Below are positions 56,668 to 64,000 of a DNA stretch of 64,000 nucleotides, in pieces. Each line of letters starts with the position of its first letter. Position 1 is the stretch's first letter. The translations under genes and the position numbers were made by a program. The DNA is taken from contig NC_092647.1 in assembly GCF_039555335.1 (NCBI RefSeq), forward strand, positions 10,299,274 through 10,363,273, read 5' to 3'. This stretch comes from Amphiura filiformis (Eukaryota > Echinodermata > Ophiuroidea > Amphilepidida > Amphiuridae). The notes under the pieces were generated by a model. It searched no databases and was not told the DNA's origin. It saw only the letters and a program-made list of their open reading frames with translations.

Positions 56668-57064
56668 GATCTTTCTAGGCTGTATATTCGGCCTGTTGTC
56701 GTTTTCATGATTCTGACATCACAGTTTATATCACTTTCGCCCTGATCTCTTTCCATAATATGGTATCCATAAAGGGTATATGGAATACTACTGTAATAAT
56801 TGATGTGCGCGGAGCGCGAAATGTTTTTAATTTTGGTATTAAAACACAGGACTTTCATTATTCTCAATTATAAATTAATTATAGTTAAATACGCGCGAAG
56901 CCCGCGAATTATATTTTATCAATATTCATGATATTGGTTAAAACTTTTTTGAGCCCCTCTTCTATAAGGAGTCAAACTTATTTGGTTCCCCTTTTTGAAG
57001 ACCTAAAACTTTTTTGACCCCCCTATAATGCCCAGCCCCCACCAAAGTATTTATGAATACTCCC

Positions 57065-58112
57065 AAAGAGGTCTTTGGGTGACAGAGCATGAAAAAAAAA
57101 AAAAAAAAATATATATGGGGTCTTGGGGTGAAATGCTGAAAAAGGGCAATAACGGCCCTATACATACGCTTTACCTCAGAGTGCCTGGGGGAGGGGGCAT
57201 AGCCACTGAGAAAATGGTATATTGATGGTGCATTCTAGAATTCTACAGTATATAAGTGTAATAACACAAAACAAGTGGCATATGAAATATAGGCTAATGC
57301 TTGTTTCATACTTTCGTGCCGCTAAGCGGCGTGACGCACGCGGATTGCAGACAAACGGACACAATCGAAGTTTGCCATTGGTTAATACGTCTTGGATGAC
57401 GGGGGCATGAGCCTATTCCAGCAATGCATTGTGGGAAGGCATGCTTTGTTGATGTGATGTGATACAGCGAGTCAACACGAACCCGAAAGAAGAGCCAGAT
57501 TTTCGGGGAAAGATTGGGAGAGATGACTCTGGTGCGGGAGGCCATTGAACATGTTGAAATCAGGACATACAACTACATCAATTCATCATTGGAGCACTCC
57601 TGATGGGGATGTGAGTTGTACACATCGAAATATTGAGACAAATATATCAATATAGGCCCCTGTGTGCTGAATGACAGCTTAATAAATCTACTTGCCTGGG
57701 AAAGATACAGTTTTACCTATATTTAGATGGTGTTTTATAGTCTACACTTGCATGATTTGAAAGAAAACTACACGGAAAGCTTACGATCTGCTGAGATATG
57801 CAGAAAATAAATTATGTCGTCAATGATCATTTAACTGCCTTTTGACACGGGAATAGGTGAGCACTCGCAAAGGTACTTCGGCAGAACCACTTGTACCACC
57901 GGGTTGTACCATCGACCACGAGTTGGGCTTCCTGTTGTAACATCATCTTTCTAAGCAGTGTAACATAATCAGATATGCATGTTCAAGTTGGTCGACTTCG
58001 AACTCTTGTTGTGGATTGAAATCGCAATTTACAAAAACAAAATAAGATTTATACGAAGAAGTGTACATTAACCATTTTTGTGGGTTTTTATTTTGCTTTT
58101 TTAAACGCGAAA
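57065..58112. other. Upstream region of the 58113 gene
   Basis: A17 tract near 57090; a short repeat at 57297-57400 (GTGCCGCTAAGCGGCGTGAC) related to 31640-31782. The promoter and 5' UTR of the membrane-protein gene must lie here, but no motif can be assigned. Confidence 0.4.
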
Positions 58113-58446
58113 ATGTCGTCTGAAAAACAAAAAGGACAATATGTAAAAGTCAACACAAGAGGAGGAGTGGATAGCTACCTGGACGAAACGTATGGAGATG
58201 ATGTTGTTGGTGCTAATAATTCAAGACCGGAAGTAGTTGTGGACTTTGATGAAGAAGACAAGAAGATAGAAAGATGTTTGAGAAATTTCAACCCTATTGT
58301 ACTAGCGTTAGCAGTATTGGTTATATTAACCTTTGTGTTCTGTATTATATATTTTGGCACTTTAAACAGTCGCGGATTACTTAATCCTGAAGCACAGGTT
58401 ATTGTGACGTCACAGCCTGAAAATACACCTTTTACCATGGTAACAG
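58113..58446 (+). CDS. First coding exon of an unrecognised type II membrane protein
   Basis: The first ATG in frame (58113) begins MSSEKQKGQYVKVNTRGGVD. A polar, acidic cytosolic tail of about 58 residues follows, including VVVDFDEEDKKIER. Next is one strong membrane segment (about residues 61-81, PIVLALAVLVILTFVFCIIY), then an outer stalk (GLLNPEAQVIVTSQ). There is no signal peptide, so a type II, N-in topology is inferred. The donor is ACAG|gtaggt, phase 1, and it joins in phase to a cysteine-rich exon at 60300. I do not recognise the family. The gene probably continues past 64000. Confidence 0.6.
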
Positions 58447-60299
58447 GTAGGTTTGTCGAATTTTAAAACATATAACACTGGCATTGCCATTTGCAATAAT
58501 ATGCAAAATAAACACCTACCAATAACCCCCTTAATCATGTTAATGAATGACCATAATTCCAAAACAGTTGATCGTATGCCAATTTGGGATATGCATTCGA
58601 AGCAAAATATACTTATTCGCATTATGATTATGACCCCGGGATTATGACACCTCATTTGTTGAAATGGTCCCAATATTACTGTCGCAGCGTACATTTAAAT
58701 GAAAGTAACCCAAGATTTGACAGTAGCAAAATCCTATTGCCTTGTATTCAGTATCCATATATGGAAGGAAACATGTTCAGCTCTCATTGGATTAATCTTC
58801 TTGTTTCGTGAATTTTGCCAAAACATGAAAATCAATTAAAAAAAATTCATCATCAATATTCACATGCCAGATTTTTGGGATGGGGTGAGTGGGAATAACT
58901 CTTGTGGGGTGTGGCTGGGTGTGTGGTCAGTGAGTCTAAATGCATGTTTGGAGATGGTTGAATATGTATTATAATTATATGGATTAATTTAGTCAGTTAA
59001 CATAGCTCCATAACAACCCACCCTCATCTGAAGATGCTCATTGCTTTAGCAGTGCCTCATTTCAAATATATAGTTTTAGTTTTGGTTTTGGTTTTGGTCA
59101 CGTGGTTTCCTATTGTCCTGCCTAACCACTTGAATCACAAGATATCGAACTCATTGTTTCTACCTTTTGTTTAAAACTAAACATTTGTGGCAGGTAGTTT
59201 CGGTTTTGGTTTCAGTTTCTTATAAGTGGTGTGACAAATAAAATTACAGGATTTTCGAGTTACCTGATCTAAGTATACAAAAGAAATGTTTAAATTTCGC
59301 AGTGCAATATTCACGAGCAGAGAAGTCGAACAAAGCAGTCTACATTTGAAAGCATTGATTTAGTTTGAAAGCATTGACAAGAGACTACGAAATCAGCCTA
59401 AGCTGATTTCACTGTGAAAATATATAGACCATCGAAATATTTGCATTCGACATTACAAAAGGGGCAACTATTGTAATTGTATAGGTGCTATAAACAAAAT
59501 CGATTCATGTCCTTAATCCCATGTACCAGAATCGATGGAAGGCCATTATATGACCTCTAATAACCTAATGACTTTTACTGAAGCAATTTTTACTGCAAAA
59601 AGTAGAAGATAGAGGGGAGAAGAGATGTGTGATGTGTGGGCGTGTGTGTGTGTGTGTGTTGGGGGGGGTGGAGGGCAAGGGGGATATGGGCCGGGAGAGA
59701 GAGAAACATATGAGAGAGAGCATTGGAAGTGAAAGAGAAGGGGAGGAGAGCTCGAGATGAAGATATCGAATGTAGGGGGGAGGAGGAGGGGAAAGGGGTA
59801 ATTTAGGGAAGATGTGGTTATATAGGAGGGGAGCCCCTCTTAAAGAGGTATGGGTTGTGCTTCCGGGGATAATAAACTAATTCATAATCAAATCATCTCC
59901 ATGCATCGTTTATGTTTCATACAAACAAACAAATCCCCCACCCCACCCCATCCTTCAATATACGCGCATGTATATGATTTCTAGGCCTACATGTAGAACT
60001 CGTGAGTGTAATATGCCACCTACCGTCGACAGAGAGCATCAACTGTCGTCCGCGGGATAGATTTCCGATATCAATCATGATAATAATTATGTTAGCACAA
60101 TAGGCTATTGTATACTTCTGGTTATATACCCTATACTGTGTCCTCCCAGCATAATAGTGTTATGATTACAGACCAGATCAGCTCTACTTTTTAATCCCTT
60201 GATTTTTGGTTTCTGAACAAAAGAGAAACCAAAACTATATATTTGAAATGAGGGATTGTACAAAATGTAACAAACAAGTCAATCACCATCGCATTGCAG
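58447..60299. other. Intron between the two exons of the membrane-protein gene
   Basis: GTTTTGGTTTTGG simple repeats near 59078-59096. A purine-rich and GT-rich low-complexity region runs 59598-59820, including (GT)n at 59642-59660. No further exon seen. Confidence 0.45.
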
Positions 60300-60429
60300 A
60301 TGACGTATTTCTCAAGTCAGGAGATGAATTTGAGTGTTACCAATCATGTGAAGATATCCCAAATTCATTCTGTTCTGAAGAAGAGGAATCATGCAAGTGT
60401 CTGGATGGCTATAAACCAAGTTATTCCAG
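60300..60429 (+). CDS. Cysteine-rich exon, TIL- or EGF-like, probable second exon of the 58113 gene
   Basis: After cgcattgcag the exon reads DVFLKSGDEFECYQSCEDIP, then NSFCSEEEESCKCLDGYKPS, ending TATTCCAG|gtagga. Five cysteines lie within about 25 residues in the order C-x3-C-x7-C-x6-C-x-C, closing with CxCxxGY. That order is seen at the end of trypsin-inhibitor-like (TIL) and EGF-like modules. The entry phase matches the donor at 58446; the exit phase is 2. The acceptor has a poor pyrimidine tract, so the 5' edge is the weak point. An extracellular domain of the membrane protein is inferred. Confidence 0.45.
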
Positions 60430-61433
60430 GTAGGAATCGGGAAGCGGGTGGACATCAGGGTGGACGAGGGGCCCCGAGGGTTCAGGGGCCCGAGAAAAAG
60501 TGAGATGTTAATTAAGCAATAATGTGTGATTTGCAAAATAAAGAATAGATAGTATTTAAATGTTAGTTTTCACCGATCACATTGTCCCCTTTTAATTTCG
60601 AGCCAAACAAATGAGGTAAGATTATACGCGCCCGAAAAGTAAAGTATAGTACCATTTTTTCACACTTTTTTTTTTATACTTTAACTTTAAACGTAACAAC
60701 AGCATACTCGTAACACATTAATATTATTTATGAATCTTGCAATTTGCCGACAATCACACATAGCTTTTACTACATTTGCCGACAATCACATGGTTTTGAC
60801 GACAACAGTCAATTTTTGCCGGCATGATTCACGAGACGTCTTAGCAAGCACTCCATCGGTAGAACTCTGAATAAGACCGGAGATCTCCGGAATATAAAAA
60901 CAAATTTTACTCTAAGTAAACCACTAAAATCAGGCTTCTCTCACGTGCTATTTTGTACACCACTGGGCATTACAATCATGCAAAATGTTGAAATTCGAAA
61001 AGTGAGGGCGTCGCTGTGGAGCAAATACCCGTCACGTCACATTCTACATTTTACAGATAAGTCTGTATAATTATATCTAGACCATTTAAGGTTTGTAAAT
61101 TGGGATCACAAAAATTTTGCACATGTAAAGGTGGGAAAGCGATTTTTGGCAGGCCGAGAGGGGGGGGGGACAAGCGATTTTGGTGGGCCGTTCGGAATTT
61201 TACAGGGGGGGGGCTCATAATTATCTGTAACATGTAGAGTGTGACGGGTATTACAGAATTATGTACGTAGCACCTGGTACGTATAGCTTTATTAAATTCA
61301 TCCCTCTGTTTGTCTGCCAGTAGCTGTCCGTTTACCCCTCTCACACTTCTCTTTTTTCCGTATTTTTCAGCAAAAACGTGGAAGGTGTACGTCGGTTGGT
61401 GAGCTGCCTTTGACATAGATGGAGTGTATAAGG
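60430..61433. other. Gene-free interval after the cysteine-rich exon
   Basis: 61125-61215 resembles (inverted) the GCTTGCCCCTCTCGGCCTGC-type repeat at 22370-22440. Nothing else recognised; an exon of the membrane-protein gene could be missed here. Confidence 0.4.
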
Positions 61434-62582
61434 CAGGGGCGGCGCCAGGGTATTTTGATAGGGGGGGCAAAAAAATTGTGGAAATTTTGTATGCAGCGCG
61501 AAAGCGCTGGCCGTCTCGCTTGCGCGACGCAGGGGGTGTCTGAGGGGGATGTGCCCCCCTCAGAATTTAGAAAAATTTCTAAATGAAAGCCCAAATGAAG
61601 CCATTTGATGCACCATTTTCACCCTTTTTAGGGTTATTTATTTATTTTCCAACCGCATATTTTGTATGGATTTCATTCACGGGCCCGACTTTCAGCCTGC
61701 TGGTTTTAAGCATGGACCTACTCAATATTAGTAAATCCAGCACCTTTTGGCAACAAAATAAGTCCATGGTACAAATGTGCACGAATTGAAATATGGTGGA
61801 AACGTTAAATAAAATCGCGCGAAGCGCGAAAAAAATTGGCACTTTTTAGGCTAAAATGACCAAATGTAAGGTTAGTTTGGTCAGAAACCCACATACAGGC
61901 GTCAGCATTGGGAAATGATTGTATGGACCATCTACCCTATCAAAATATAGTCGGATCTACGCCTCTGGTCGCAACGCGGTGTATCATAAATAAGTCGGGT
62001 ACATTGTATATGATATGCCGGTGTTTTTTTTAAAATAAATTGGCACGATAAAATTATATGAAGGGGGGGGGGTTCTTGAGGTTGGAAATATTTCAAATTG
62101 AAAGCCGCAATCAAGAGCATAGGCGGGAGGTAGTCGCCCCCTATGATCACTAAAAGCCAAAAAGGTCCACTTTGCGAGCGTAACGAGCGAAAAAAACCCC
62201 ATTTTATTATGCTTTTTCAGTCAGAAAAGGACAAAATTTGCCCATTCGCGAGTGTAGCGAGCGAAAGTAGTTGGGAGAAGGCAAGAGAGGCCATGTGACT
62301 ATTATGGGGGGAAATTTGCCGAAAATGGGCCCAAAATATAAAACCCAACAACTTTAAAACTGCGTAGGTCAGCATTCCACAAGGGGCAAGATGTCCGAAG
62401 GGGAGTTTCCTCCTTCTAACCATGCCCAGGGAGGGGAATGGCGCCTTTTCTTCTTCCCCCTCCTCTCTTTCTCTCCCCTCCCTTTTCTCTCTCCTTCTTC
62501 TCTTTCTCTTTTTTTTTTTTTTTTCCTCTTTTTTTGAAAATCATAGGGGGGGGGCTATTGCCCACCTGTGGCGCCGCCCCTG
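61434..62582. mobile_element. hAT-like element, 1149 bp, with exact 8-bp target duplication GTATAAGG
   Basis: Ends CAGGGGCGGCGCCAGG and CTGTGGCGCCGCCCCTG. GTATAAGG flanks at 61426-61433 and 62583-62590. The interior carries GCGCGAAGCGCGAAAAAAAT and GCGAGCGTAACGAGCG motifs and a long CT tract (62450-62527). No transposase ORF, so it is non-autonomous. The exact duplication suggests a fairly recent insertion. Confidence 0.9.
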
Positions 62583-62599
62583 GTATAAGGAATACTCAG

Positions 62600-62645
62600 A
62601 CTGCCGCGATGATAATTATGCGTTATGCCATAATGATTGTGAATG
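62600..62645 (+). CDS. Possible small cysteine-rich exon next to a hAT-like insertion
   Basis: An open stretch reads YKEYSDCRDDNYALCHNDCE and reaches a possible donor (GAATG|gtatta). Its cysteine spacing resembles the exon at 60300. The acceptor could be aatactcag just before 62600, or tttgacatag at about 61420 if the insertion at 61434-62582 lies inside the exon. The entry phase (1) does not match the exit phase of 60429 (2), so at least one exon would be missing between them. Weak evidence. Confidence 0.22.
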
Positions 62646-64000
62646 GTATTAGCTGATATTCGCTGTCGAAGTTATGTAATAATCGGAACTACTGTTGTAA
62701 TCAACGAGATTTCAATTGTCATAGAGTAGCAATAGATATTATGTAATGCTTTGTTCGTTTGATGCCGATTAGAGATTCCGACAGGCTATTCATAAAAGTG
62801 GTACAATTGTTTCGAACAAAGGGTTCCGCCATTAAATTGGTCACTGATCCGGCATCATATTAACGCTTTACACAACAGGCGAGTATAAATAAGTGACCAC
62901 AATACAGTCGTGTGTAAGGGCAGTCATGTGTAAAGTGGTACCATTGTTCTCAGGTATCCCGCATGTGCGCTTGTGGGGGCCTGAAGTCTATAAAGGAGGC
63001 TTTAGTTGTCGATGTAATCTTTTTTATCACCCACCTGACTTCAGGCGCTTCATTAAAATAAATTGAATGATTCGAGGAAGATTAGAAGGGGATAAATACT
63101 TGAATTTGTCAGCTGTCATGTGTGCTTCATTTTAAACGTTTACCGACCTTCTAGTTTCTGAGTAATTTGTGTCCGAATTGATTTATTCGAAGGTAACTTT
63201 TGACGTTTTCGCTAAGGTTACCTACGAATATCATGGCAAAAACGACTGTTCTCATTGTCTCATGATCTAGACAACACCGTGATGGACCCTGGTATAAAGC
63301 TAATTGTAGTTGCCCTCAAACGAAAGACCACAAGACGTAACTGACGCCAAAATGGACTTCACAAGTCTGTAATAACGGTTTAAGCGATTTGTGTGTAATT
63401 ACGGGTTAATTAAAGTCACTTTAGTGCCCTTGATTCTTACTTCAATCCTCATTCAACCGCTGTGAACCGACATTATTAATACATGATAGGGTCTCTAGTA
63501 TCAATAAACGCACATAAAGAAAACAATACATTCAAAATGCTTTATAAACTGAAGATTTGGTTGCGATATCCACCAAAAGTCTAAATTGTTACCTACAATG
63601 ACATTGTGTAATGAAGTGTCCCTACCAATGGAAATTAATTGTCAAAAACTTTAAGTGGTACCCCTGGACAATATTATTACCAATATACGGATTCATTCAA
63701 CAATTATTTATTACGTGAATTTGCTGTGTAACTACCTTTTGTCTCGCCTGATAAGGCAGGAGATTATATAATCACTTTTCCGTGTGGGGGTGTGTGTGTG
63801 GGGTGGGGTGGGGGGGGGGTGGGGTGTGTGTGTGACAATTCGTCGGTCGCAACACATAGTGGCGTAGAGTGATTTTCCAAATTGTCCGTTTCACATAGTG
63901 GCGTATAGCTTTTATAACTATTATAACAGTTATTCCTTGTTAACTATTAAAGACACAGTTTAATAGTTTGAACCTTAAACTTCAATTTCAAATGGAATCG
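62646..64000. other. Right end of window, no gene assigned
   Basis: No recognised exon. A GT/GGGGT-rich microsatellite lies at 63784-63833. Exons of the gene starting at 58113 may lie beyond the edge. Confidence 0.4.

Larger units (their letters stand above)
54496..57064. mobile_element. Possible 2.6 kb TIR element
   Basis: GGAGTGTTCATAAATACTTT then GGTGGGGG at the left is inverted at the right (CCCCCACC, AAAGTATTTATGAATACTCC). Both ends have AAACTTTTTTGAC next to them. It holds a tRNA-like stretch (55203) and the element at 56452, but no recognised transposase. It could be two separate short elements. Confidence 0.5.

Noticed and set aside
57306-57572. 88-codon minus-strand ORF as a gene
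   Set aside because: No domain, no splice context, and part of it overlaps a short repeat also seen at 31640.

Overview
The window is eukaryotic nuclear DNA: AT-rich, with short coding exons bounded by GT..AG introns, tRNA-derived SINEs, a Penelope-type relic and dozens of foldback or terminal-inverted-repeat (TIR) elements. The very frequent TAGGCCTA motif, a SINE resembling Deu-type SINEs and the gene content suggest a marine invertebrate deuterostome. An echinoderm is my best guess; this is inference at low confidence.

Two genes are recognised with confidence and are divergently arranged. Riboflavin kinase (RFK) is on the minus strand, with its stop at 1923 and start exons at 27061 and 29621. 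It has a last exon (1923-2035), two internal exons (9600-9702, 14945-15095) and two alternative or duplicated first exons (26977-27061, 29537-29621) of identical length and phase. The serine beta-lactamase-like mitochondrial protein LACTB is on the plus strand (32897-43439) in seven exons, plus a decayed extra copy of exon 5 at 40103. Each gene carries a one-base frame disruption in otherwise conserved sequence (RFK exon 2 near 15058, LACTB exon 4 between 39564 and 39610), which suggests assembly indels or real lesions. A third gene starts at 58113 (plus): an unrecognised type II membrane protein whose first exon joins in phase to a cysteine-rich exon at 60300 and probably continues past the window.

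The remainder is repeats. RFK intron 3 is almost filled by a 5.5 kb satellite of 49-bp units, each able to form an 11-bp-stem hairpin. RFK intron 1 holds a 5.3 kb interval bounded by inverted TIRs (17951-23237) with a candidate spliced transcript inside. LACTB intron 3 holds two tandem arrays, of 66-bp units and of 101-bp units with paired inverted CCAAT boxes. LACTB is followed by foldback elements, a 1.7 kb array built from an AAACTTGG motif (48155-49890), nested TIR elements (51915-53476 and 54496-57064) and a hAT-like element with an exact 8-bp target duplication (61434-62582) next to the third gene's candidate exons.

The two named genes have separate roles. RFK makes FMN from riboflavin in the cytosol. 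LACTB is a filament-forming serine protease of the mitochondrial intermembrane space. Their head-to-head placement (3.3 kb between distal start codons) is the only link visible here.
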